From assembly GCA_025455345.1 (NCBI GenBank), contig JALOMS010000347.1, positions 1 to 5,620 of the forward strand: DNA of 5,620 nt. The letters are read 5' to 3'. Below the pieces are notes generated by a model that did no database searches, had not been told where the DNA came from, and saw nothing but the letters and a program-made list of their open reading frames with translations. How positions within the stretch are numbered: the stretch's first letter is position 1; each line of letters starts with the position of its first letter. Below are positions 1-5,620 of the stretch, piece by piece. The translations under genes were made by a program, and so were the position numbers. Source of the DNA: Thermoflexibacter sp. GTDB taxonomy: Bacteria; Bacteroidota; Bacteroidia; Cytophagales; Thermoflexibacteraceae.

Positions 1-35
1 TATTTTATTTATTGAGGGCATAAAACAAATACCAA

Positions 36-1181
36 ATGCTTAGTCGCTTATTATCAAAGAGTTATTTATTTTATATTTTGTTTATTCACTTTTCTTGTTC
101 TTCTTCTGTACAGCAAAAAGAAAGTATAAAAGACACAGAATCAATAAAAATCAAATATGCAAAGGGTTTTTCCATTAGTTATGAAGATGGGTATAAAATC
201 ATTACTGTCAATCAGGCTTGGAAAAATGCCTCACAACCAATCCATTATATTCTTCTTTCAAAGGGGCAGGATTTACCTCAATCATCAAAAGGCAAAACAG
301 TGATTCGGACTCCTATCAAAAAAGTTGTTTGCTTATCTACCACACACACACCATTTATGGATTTATTGGGGGAAAGCTCAAAAATTATTGGATTATCAGG
401 AAGTCAATATATTTCATCGCCAAACATTCGCCAGCTCATCAAAGAAGGCAAAATCAAAGAAGTAGGCAAAGAGAATGGTATCAATTTGGAATTGATATTG
501 GATTTAGATGTAGATTTGGTGATTGGGTATGCGATGAATCAAAGTGATAATAATTACCTACAAATGACGCGAACTGCGCTACCCCTTGTCTTAAATTCGG
601 AGTATTTGGAAGAAAGTCCTTTGGGCAAAGCCGAATGGATTAAGTTTGTTGCGGCTTTTTTTGACAAAGAACAAGACGCAGATAGCATTTTTAATGGGAT
701 AGAAAAAGAATACCTCTATACTTCACAATTAGCTCAACAACAAGTGAATAGACCTTCTGTTTTTGCTAATATTCCTTATGGTGGTACTTGGTATGTGGCT
801 GGTGGGCGAAGTTTCGGAGCAAAATATATTCAAGATGCTGGTGGGGAATATGTTTTTGCTAAAGATACCAGTCAGGGCAGTGTGCCTATGAACATAGAAG
901 TCGTATTCCAGATGGCGCATAAAGCAGATTTTTGGATAAATGTTAGTGATTTTCGTACTTTAGAAGAATTAAGAAGTGTGGACAATCGATTCACAGAATT
1001 TGAGGCTTTTAAGCAAGGAAATATTTTTAACAATAATCATAAGGTCAATGAAAATGGAGGAATTGAGTATTGGGAGTTGGGTGTGGCGCGTCCTGACATA
1101 GTGCTTAAAGATTTAGCAAAGATTTTTCACCCGCAATTATTCTCTGATAAAGAACTCTATTTTTATCAACAATTAAAATAA
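36..1181 (+). CDS. ABC transporter substrate-binding lipoprotein, siderophore/haem/cobalamin type
   Basis: A 381-residue protein that probably captures a metal chelate in the periplasm and hands it to an inner-membrane ABC importer. Residues 1-20 form a hydrophobic signal peptide ending IHFS before Cys21, a loose lipobox of the kind Bacteroidota tolerate. No Asp/Glu-rich surface-export signal follows the Cys, so a periplasmic location is likely. Residues 38-80 form a strand-rich segment (YAKGFSI, then VNQAW near 58-62) typical of Bacteroidota members. The class III binding-protein fold (Peripla_BP_2 family) spans about 95-370: KKVVCLSTTHTPFMDLLG at 95-112, LDVDLVIGY at 157-165, YLEESPLGKAEWI at 190-202, GGTWYVAGG at 249-257 and RPDIVLKDLAKIFHP at 352-366. 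It looks complete. The ATG at 36 lies 12 bases after a TAA at 21-23 that may end an upstream gene. No permease or ATPase follows. The family call is firm; the ligand is not determinable from sequence. Confidence 0.9.
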   Translation: MLSRLLSKSYLFYILFIHFSCSSSVQQKESIKDTESIKIKYAKGFSISYEDGYKIITVNQAWKNASQPIHYILLSKGQDLPQSSKGKTVIRTPIKKVVCLSTTHTPFMDLLGESSKIIGLSGSQYISSPNIRQLIKEGKIKEVGKENGINLELILDLDVDLVIGYAMNQSDNNYLQMTRTALPLVLNSEYLEESPLGKAEWIKFVAAFFDKEQDADSIFNGIEKEYLYTSQLAQQQVNRPSVFANIPYGGTWYVAGGRSFGAKYIQDAGGEYVFAKDTSQGSVPMNIEVVFQMAHKADFWINVSDFRTLEELRSVDNRFTEFEAFKQGNIFNNNHKVNENGGIEYWELGVARPDIVLKDLAKIFHPQLFSDKELYFYQQLK

Positions 1182-1241
1182 ACGGAAACGCATTGGGGTA
1201 ATTACATCTATTAGAAACTTTTATCCTGCTTTTGAGTTTTA

Positions 1242-1272
1242 TTGAAATAAACGATAATATTATCTATTTTTT
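1242..1272 (+). promoter_or_regulatory. weak candidate promoter for the DUF3089 gene
   Basis: TTG at 1242-1244, a 20-base spacer, then TATTTTTT at 1265-1272, which matches the Bacteroidota -7 element TAnnTTTG except for the last base. Transcription would begin about 7 bases before the ATG at 1286, giving a very short leader. In such AT-rich DNA this match could arise by chance, and the gene could instead be read through from the binding-protein gene 104 bp upstream. Confidence 0.25.
1253..1264. repeat. perfect 12-bp palindrome GATAATATTATC
   Basis: The sequence GATAATATTATC is its own reverse complement and lies within the spacer of the weak promoter candidate, just before a seven-T run at 1267-1273. 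It could be an operator: it resembles the classical Fur core GATAAT-n-ATTATC with the central base missing. It could also be part of a weak AT-only terminator for the upstream gene, together with the imperfect inverted repeat GTTT/AAAC at 1236-1239 and 1249-1252. Neither role is proven. Confidence 0.35.
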
Positions 1273-1285
1273 TACTTAAGTCGAA

Positions 1286-2359
1286 ATGAAATCTATATTT
1301 TTTACTCTTTCCCAACTATTATTGATGATAGTTGTCTTACAAAGTTGCGTTACATTGAGAAATAAACCAATCATGCTTCAAGAAAGGTTTGATACTGCGC
1401 CCGTACCTTCTGCGCCTGATTACAGCAATCCCGACCACTGGGCGGCACTACCCGATAAGCAAGATAATGCAGACCTCGTACCATTCCAATCTGACTTGAA
1501 AGAAGGACAGCAAAATGCTAAAGCAGATGTTTTTTTTATTTATCCTACGGTTTATACTTATAAGCCTACAAGAGCTAATAGTTGGAATGCAGATGTGAAT
1601 GATAGTGAATTAAATAAAAAAATAGATGAAAGCACTATCCAGAACCAAGCAAGTATATTTAATGAAAGTGGGAAAATATATGCTCCCCGCTATCGTCAAG
1701 CCCATATTTATGCTTATTTCACACCTAATAAAGAGGATGCCAAAAAAGCCTTTGAGATTGCATATCAAGATGTAAAAACGGCTTTTGAGTATTACTTAAA
1801 ATATTACAATCAAGGCAAGCCAATTATTATAGCCGCCCATAGTCAAGGCACACAACACGCTACCAGATTATTACAAGAGTTCTTTGATGGGAAACCACTT
1901 GCTAACCAGTTAGTTGTGGCTTATTTAGTAGGTATGCCCACACTCGCTTCTTATTTCCAAGTATTAAAACCCTGTGAGAGTCCTTCCCAAACAGGCTGTT
2001 ATAATACTTGGAATACTTATGCTAAGAATTATTTCCCACCAAAATATGAAGAAAAATTAAAATATGCAGTGAGTGTAAACCCATTGACTTGGAAAACAGA
2101 TGAAGAGTACGCTACCAAAGAGCTACATAAAGGCGGGGTCGCTTGGGGTTTTAAGCTAACCAAACCTAATGCTGTTGATGCTCAAAACCACCAAGGTATG
2201 CTTTGGATAAATAAACCTAATATCAAAGGTAAAGCATTTCTACGCGTAAAGAATTGGCACGTAGCAGATTATAACTTGTTTTATATGAATGTAAGAGAAA
2301 ATGTCAAAATTCGTACAGAGGCATTTATCCAACAGTGGGCGCAAAAAACAGGAAAGTAA
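1286..2359 (+). CDS. DUF3089 family lipoprotein, putative alpha/beta hydrolase
   Basis: A complete 357-residue protein of the DUF3089 family, common in Bacteroidota and of unknown substrate. Residues 1-20 are a signal peptide with a good lipobox, VLQS followed by Cys21; no acidic export signal follows, so it is probably anchored facing the periplasm. The hydrolase region begins near residue 81 (DVFFIYPTVYTY). Family landmarks include SWNAD at 99-103, QASIFN at 121-126 and YAPRYRQAHIYAYF at 132-145. The nucleophile elbow is AHSQG at 184-188, a GxSxG variant with Ser186 as probable nucleophile. His325 in NWHVADYNLF near the C terminus is the best catalytic His candidate; the acid residue is not assigned. 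An in-frame TAA at 1277-1279 makes the ATG at 1286 the first possible start. It lies 104 bp after the binding-protein gene on the same strand and 9 bp from the convergent VOC gene. An esterase or lipase-like activity is inferred from the motif only. Confidence 0.88.
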   Translation: MKSIFFTLSQLLLMIVVLQSCVTLRNKPIMLQERFDTAPVPSAPDYSNPDHWAALPDKQDNADLVPFQSDLKEGQQNAKADVFFIYPTVYTYKPTRANSWNADVNDSELNKKIDESTIQNQASIFNESGKIYAPRYRQAHIYAYFTPNKEDAKKAFEIAYQDVKTAFEYYLKYYNQGKPIIIAAHSQGTQHATRLLQEFFDGKPLANQLVVAYLVGMPTLASYFQVLKPCESPSQTGCYNTWNTYAKNYFPPKYEEKLKYAVSVNPLTWKTDEEYATKELHKGGVAWGFKLTKPNAVDAQNHQGMLWINKPNIKGKAFLRVKNWHVADYNLFYMNVRENVKIRTEAFIQQWAQKTGK

Positions 2360-2378
2360 AATAAGGGTTCACTTTCTT
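2350..2378 (-). terminator. candidate intrinsic terminator at the convergent junction, for the VOC gene
   Basis: AGGAAAGT at 2350-2357 pairs with ACTTTCTT at 2371-2378 (one G-T pair). After one mismatch, AA at 2359-2360 pairs with TT at 2368-2369 around a seven-base loop. On the minus strand the stem is followed by TGTTTTTTGC (complement of 2340-2349), the T-rich tail expected of a Rho-independent terminator. On the plus strand no good T run follows, so it should mainly serve the VOC gene. The stem overlaps the stop codons of both convergent genes. It is AT-rich, hence weak. Confidence 0.4.
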
Positions 2379-2755
2379 TCTATCAAATCCCACTTGTTTC
2401 CATATAAATCCTCAAAAACAGCGACTGTACCGTATATTTCTTCGCTTGCTTCTCTGACAAAGCGAACTTTATTTGCTTTCAGGTGATGATAATCTCTCCA
2501 AAAATCATCTGTGTGGAGAAACAAGAATACGCGTCCTCCTGTTTGATTCCCTATTCGACTTTCTTGTTCCTCACCTACTGCCTTTGCTAAAAGTAGCTGA
2601 CATTGAGAGCCTTGAGGAGCAACCAATACCCAACGTTTTGAAGGACTGAGCAAGGTATCTTCTACAAGGTCAAAACCAAGAATTTGTGTATAAAAGAGAA
2701 TAGCTTCGTCATAATCCTTTACGACTATGCTAATATGTGCGATTTGCTGTGCCAT
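2369..2755 (-). CDS. VOC superfamily protein (glyoxalase/bleomycin resistance/dioxygenase fold)
   Basis: A 128-residue cytoplasmic protein with no signal peptide, the usual length for a one-domain VOC protein that pairs as a dimer. Two beta-alpha-beta-beta-beta modules are visible: residues 5-57 (AHISIVVKDYDEAILFYTQILGF, then RWVLVAPQGSQCQLLLA) and 73-126 (GGRVFLFLHTDDFWRDY, then GTVAVFEDLYGNKWDLIE). Likely metal-site positions are His7, Gln53, His81 and Asp123. The usual final Glu is Asp here, so a metal site is plausible but the reaction is not predictable. The segment GNQTGGRVFLFLHTDDFWRD is strongly conserved in one widespread VOC subfamily. The frame stays open to an ATG at 2830, but the start at 2755 is preferred: homology begins there, and the extra 25 residues are low-complexity and overlap the promoter and dyad. 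It stands alone, convergent with the DUF3089 gene and divergent from the receptor gene. Confidence 0.9.
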   Translation of the reverse strand: MAQQIAHISIVVKDYDEAILFYTQILGFDLVEDTLLSPSKRWVLVAPQGSQCQLLLAKAVGEEQESRIGNQTGGRVFLFLHTDDFWRDYHHLKANKVRFVREASEEIYGTVAVFEDLYGNKWDLIERK

Positions 2756-2784
2756 AATTGTAATTATACTTGAACTTTTAAGAA

Positions 2785-2814
2785 CAAAATAAAAAAATTT
2801 TGTAAGATTACAAA
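2785..2814 (-). promoter_or_regulatory. candidate Bacteroidota-type promoter of the VOC gene
   Basis: Read on the minus strand: TTTG at 2814-2811, an 18-base spacer, then TTATTTTG at 2792-2785, which differs from TAnnTTTG at one position. Transcription would start near 2778, leaving a leader of roughly 20 bases before the ATG at 2755. The position supports the 128-residue start over the longer frame. The -33 element is embedded in the palindrome at 2799-2814, so a repressor bound there would block it. Confidence 0.45.
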
Positions 2815-2824
2815 CTTTATTTTG
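2785..2824. repeat. nested 40-bp dyad with a perfect 7-2-7 inverted repeat
   Basis: The core TTTGTAAGATTACAAA at 2799-2814 has two perfect 7-base arms around GA. Outside it, CAAAATAA at 2785-2792 is the exact reverse complement of TTATTTTG at 2817-2824, with unequal gaps of 6 and 2 bases to the core. The core covers the -33 region of the VOC promoter and the left outer arm is its -7 element. An operator for a dimeric regulator is the simplest reading; a hairpin is less likely because the outer arms are offset. Confidence 0.6.
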
Positions 2825-2956
2825 ATACATTAGTTAATGGATTTAATCTTTTATGATTATTGATTCTTCTGTCCTCTATTGCAAACTCCTCATAACATTT
2901 TCTACTTTTACTAACATGCACATTCTAATATTTCTTAGACATATTTTGCATAGCTG

Positions 2957-2986
2957 TTCATAACTTGGTTTATGTCCTTATTTTTG
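2957..2986 (+). promoter_or_regulatory. candidate promoter of the TonB-dependent receptor gene
   Basis: TATTTTTG at 2979-2986 is a perfect match to the Bacteroidota -7 element TAnnTTTG. TTC at 2957-2959 stands 19 bases upstream as an imperfect -33 TTG. Start of transcription would be near 2993, giving a leader of about 67 bases. The -7 element overlaps the 10-bp palindrome TTTTGCAAAA at 2982-2991, and the spacer contains the arms CATAA (2959-2963) and TTATG (2970-2974). These are possible regulator contacts, but they are short. Confidence 0.5.
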
Positions 2987-3059
2987 CAAAATAGTTAATG
3001 TTATTAATTATTTTATTTAACTCTTACTTCATCTCTATTATTTTTAAACCTTATAAAAT

Positions 3060-5620
3060 ATGAAAATTAGACTGTTATTACTTTTAATTATCGCATTGAT
3101 AATAAATAATTTATCTGCATTCGCACAAAACAAAGGAGTAGTCAAAGGCAAGGTAACAGATGAAACTGGACAGCCTGCGATAGGAGTGAATGTGCTGATA
3201 GTAGGAACTTCGGCAGGTACAGCCACAGATGTGAATGGGAATTATAGCCTTAGTGCAAATGTGGGAGCGCAAAAAATACAATTCTCTGGTGTAGGCTACA
3301 AGACTATTATTCAAGACATTAGCGTGAGTTTGGGAGAAACTACAACCTTAGATATTACCATCAACACAGGCACAAATCTATTGAATGATGTAGTAGTTAC
3401 TACTTCTCGCCAACCTATCAGAAAAATAGAATCTACTACTGCGATTGATGTATTAGAAGCAAGAGATGTCCTTAAGCAAGTACCCCTTACTATTGGGGAC
3501 GCACTGCGATTCACTCCGGGCGTTTATGTAGTATCTCAACGCGGTCGGATGCGTACAAATTTGATAATGAGAGGATTTCCCGAAAATTTGGGTTCGGAAG
3601 ACAAATATACTGCTATGCTTATTGATGGCTTGCCAGCTTTCCCAGGTAGTGCCAATGCTTATGACCAATTTTATTCTCCAGACTTGAATATGGAAAGGAT
3701 AGAAGTAGTTAGGGGGGCTTCTGCTACCTTATTTGGGCGAAATGCTGCTGCGGGGGTATATAATGTAATTATGAGAACAGGAGGTGAGAAGTTACATGGG
3801 GCGGCAGAAGTAGGTTTTTCGCCTTCTCCAGCCAATGAAGGTACGATGTACAAAGCAGACTTAAACCTAAACGGAGCAATTACTAAACAATTGCGCTTCA
3901 ATTTGGGCGGTTTTTATCTGACTGACCCCGGTTATAGGCGACAAATAAAACCAGATGAAGGGTATCAATTTCGTGCTAATTTGGACTATTTATTCCCCAA
4001 AGGTGGAAGTATTAGATTGTATGGTGGGGTGAGAGATTTTAATTTGTTCAATAATGTTGATGTGCCTTTTACCATAGACGGGAAGAGTATGCTGAGCGGT
4101 GCGACCAACAAATATACCAATTATACGCCCTTATTATACAATATCAATTATACCCGACCTACGGGAATTACAGTCCCAAGTGTACTCATAGACCCCACCA
4201 ATCCTACTGGTGGTACGCTTACAGGCAATGCTGGAAATATAGAAAATGGTAATGTAGGTAGGGACAATGAGCGGGGAAACTACACAAGAGGTTGGAACAT
4301 TGGATTGAAATTCAACTTTGATTTGGGGGCAGGATTTTCTTTACAAAATCATTTTAGAGTCCAAAGCGTTAATGTAGGAGCGGGGTCTATCATTGGTTTC
4401 AACTATGCCAATCTTGCTGCTGCACAGATATTTAACTCTACGGGTATTAGAGAGTTAAATGATGTAGTCAATGAGTTGGTAATTCGCAAACAAGTAAAAA
4501 TAGGAGAGAGTAAGCATCTATTTACTTTAGGAGCATATTATGGTCGTTATACACAAAAAACTCGGGCAAGTGGATTTCTCTTAGCTTTAAATCTTACCAA
4601 TCGAGAGAATATTGCCCTTACGCCTATTATTCCTACCAATCCGGGCTTGCTAACTACTAATCTATTGAGAAACTCAGACTTAGATGCTACTGTGGTAAAT
4701 AGCTCTGTGTTTTTTGGGGACGAGATGATGTTTGCCGATGACAAATTGAAAATTAATGTGGGGTTGCGCTATGATGTAACAGATTTGGATATACTTAACT
4801 ACTTGCCTAAGTCTTCCACAGGTACGCCCGCAGGAGTACAGTTCCCGTCCTCGTTTACAGATACACGCAAAGTCAATATTGGTGCATTTAGTGGTACTCT
4901 GGGTATCAATTACTTAGTAGGCAAAAATAGTGCTTTGTATGGCAATTTTGTACGTGCTTTCCGCGCGCCAGATGAGGCTATTTTTTCTCCGCTCACTCGC
5001 GTACCTTCCGAATCTATTATTAGATATACTAACTCGAATCAAAATAGTGCTTATGCCGTTAATATTGACAAGCCCGAACGAATAAGCAATGTAGAGTTAG
5101 GTTTTCGTACTGCATTGTTAGATGGAGATTTGAGTTTTGACCTTGCTACTTATTATACCGCCATCAATAATCGCTTAATTTCTTCATTCCGAGAGGTTGC
5201 CCCCAATGATATTAGGGCAATTGCTATTTCTGAAGGTTCTATTGGTATAGCAGGGGCAGAACTAAGCCTTACTTATACCCCAAGTTCCATTAAGGGCTTA
5301 GTATTGCGCTCTAATCTCACTTTCCAAAGAAGTACATATACAGAATTCAAAAATTTTATCTATGACAATAGAACTTCTTTTGTTCCTGCGGGGTCGCCTA
5401 CGGGGACACCCGCCACGCCTATCCCTGTAAGCGAGAGATTGAGAGATGTAACTGGCAATAGGGTAAAAAATATACCCGGCATGATTTGGAATTGGGGGGC
5501 AAGCTATGAAACTAAAGTCAGCAATAGCCTTAGTGCAGGTTTAGGCATAGATGGAAACTTAATGGCAGACCGCTATGCTGATGAGATGAATTTTATTAAG
5601 CTAAATAATGTCATGCTTGT
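3060..5620 (+). CDS. TonB-dependent outer-membrane receptor, siderophore-type (3' end cut by window)
   Basis: An uninterrupted frame of 853 codons with no stop before the window edge. TonB-dependent receptors import ferric siderophores, cobalamin or other large ligands across the outer membrane using proton-motive force. Residues 1-22 are a signal peptide (cleavage after AFA, before Gln23). Residues 27-105 form a carboxypeptidase-regulatory-like domain (GVVKGKVTDETGQPAIGVNV, then TATDVNGNYSL). A TonB-box-like DVVVTTSR is at 110-117. The plug follows at about 125-235, with GDALRFTPGVYV, then LIDGLPAFPG, then IEVVRGASATLFGRNAAAG from 214. Alternating-strand barrel sequence runs from about 245, including FRAPDEAIFSP and RISNVELGFR. 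NIPGMIWNWGASYE and the final LNNVMLV resemble the last strands of siderophore receptors, so perhaps 70-80 residues are missing. An in-frame TAA at 3054-3056 fixes the ATG at 3060. No SusD partner is seen within the window; the ligand is unproven. Confidence 0.93.
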   Translation, partial: MKIRLLLLLIIALIINNLSAFAQNKGVVKGKVTDETGQPAIGVNVLIVGTSAGTATDVNGNYSLSANVGAQKIQFSGVGYKTIIQDISVSLGETTTLDITINTGTNLLNDVVVTTSRQPIRKIESTTAIDVLEARDVLKQVPLTIGDALRFTPGVYVVSQRGRMRTNLIMRGFPENLGSEDKYTAMLIDGLPAFPGSANAYDQFYSPDLNMERIEVVRGASATLFGRNAAAGVYNVIMRTGGEKLHGAAEVGFSPSPANEGTMYKADLNLNGAITKQLRFNLGGFYLTDPGYRRQIKPDEGYQFRANLDYLFPKGGSIRLYGGVRDFNLFNNVDVPFTIDGKSMLSGATNKYTNYTPLLYNINYTRPTGITVPSVLIDPTNPTGGTLTGNAGNIENGNVGRDNERGNYTRGWNIGLKFNFDLGAGFSLQNHFRVQSVNVGAGSIIGFNYANLAAAQIFNSTGIRELNDVVNELVIRKQVKIGESKHLFTLGAYYGRYTQKTRASGFLLALNLTNRENIALTPIIPTNPGLLTTNLLRNSDLDATVVNSSVFFGDEMMFADDKLKINVGLRYDVTDLDILNYLPKSSTGTPAGVQFPSSFTDTRKVNIGAFSGTLGINYLVGKNSALYGNFVRAFRAPDEAIFSPLTRVPSESIIRYTNSNQNSAYAVNIDKPERISNVELGFRTALLDGDLSFDLATYYTAINNRLISSFREVAPNDIRAIAISEGSIGIAGAELSLTYTPSSIKGLVLRSNLTFQRSTYTEFKNFIYDNRTSFVPAGSPTGTPATPIPVSERLRDVTGNRVKNIPGMIWNWGASYETKVSNSLSAGLGIDGNLMADRYADEMNFIKLNNVML

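Larger units (their letters stand above)
2756..3059. other. 304-bp divergent intergenic region
   Basis: This very AT-rich region separates the VOC gene (minus strand) from the receptor gene (plus strand). The left third holds the VOC promoter and the dyad. The right third holds the receptor promoter candidate and its leader. In the middle, about 2825-2955, I see no gene, RNA element or convincing repeat, although TTGCAAA occurs at 2879-2885 and again at 2984-2990. There is no cobalamin riboswitch-like block. Confidence 0.7.

Noticed and set aside
14..18. GAGGG as a Shine-Dalgarno site for the binding-protein gene
   Set aside because: It is 17 bases from the ATG, too far for normal spacing, and Bacteroidota seldom use strong Shine-Dalgarno sequences.
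2756..2830. Extended N terminus of the VOC gene from an in-frame ATG at 2830
   Set aside because: The extra 25 residues show no VOC homology and are low-complexity. The segment is occupied by a promoter candidate and a palindrome, and the canonical first beta strand starts right after the ATG at 2755.
2825..3059. Cobalamin riboswitch or other structured leader for the receptor gene
   Set aside because: The region is AT-rich, has no B12-box-like GCCACTG block, and the predicted leader is only about 67 bases. The single AGTTAA/TTAACT pair (2993-2998 and 3017-3022) is too weak to call.
3044..4744. Several minus-strand open frames of 60-76 codons and similar small frames across the receptor and other genes
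   Set aside because: They lie within or overlap strong family-assigned coding regions, carry no recognisable domain, and are the expected shadows of those genes.
4818..5421. Repeated TGTPA motif in the receptor (residues 587-591 and 781-785), plus PTNP motifs in other loops
   Set aside because: These are short Gly/Pro/Thr-rich stretches in predicted extracellular loops. They are too short and dissimilar in flanks to be a true internal duplication.
3060..5620. Suspected frameshift, because so long a gene could be mistaken for fragments
   Set aside because: Reading every codon in frame from 3060 to the window end shows no stop and continuous receptor homology, so the gene is intact as far as visible.

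Overview
The window reads as a piece of a Bacteroidota chromosome, plausibly a Cytophagales-like bacterium. Support: AT-rich DNA, AT-rich leaders with no clear Shine-Dalgarno sequences, promoter-like elements of the TTG / TAnnTTTG type, and a TonB-dependent receptor that opens with a carboxypeptidase-regulatory-like domain. The lineage is an inference from these traits; no marker gene is present.

Layout: (1) 36-1181, plus strand, a lipoprotein of the periplasmic binding protein family that serves iron-siderophore, haem or cobalamin ABC importers. Its permease and ATPase are not in the window. The first 35 bases are too short to say what lies upstream. (2) A 104-bp gap with a perfect palindrome and a weak promoter candidate. 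(3) 1286-2359, plus strand, a DUF3089 lipoprotein with an alpha/beta-hydrolase nucleophile motif. (4) 2369-2755, minus strand, a small VOC (glyoxalase/dioxygenase fold) protein, convergent with DUF3089 and only 9 bp away; a hairpin spans the junction. (5) 2756-3059, a divergent 304-bp intergenic region with a promoter candidate for each flanking gene and a striking dyad in the VOC promoter. (6) 3060 to the window end, plus strand, a TonB-dependent outer-membrane receptor, open for 853 codons and cut by the window edge.

Working picture: the receptor would move a scarce ligand (most likely a ferric siderophore, less likely cobalamin or another chelate) across the outer membrane, and the binding lipoprotein would pass it to an inner-membrane ABC importer encoded elsewhere or just upstream. 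The DUF3089 hydrolase lies between them and might act on the ligand, but that is only a neighbourhood-based guess. The VOC protein looks like an unrelated, independently transcribed cytoplasmic gene. All four genes belong to known families. I see no mobile element, CRISPR array, RNA gene or clearly new system; the most unusual signals are regulatory palindromes.
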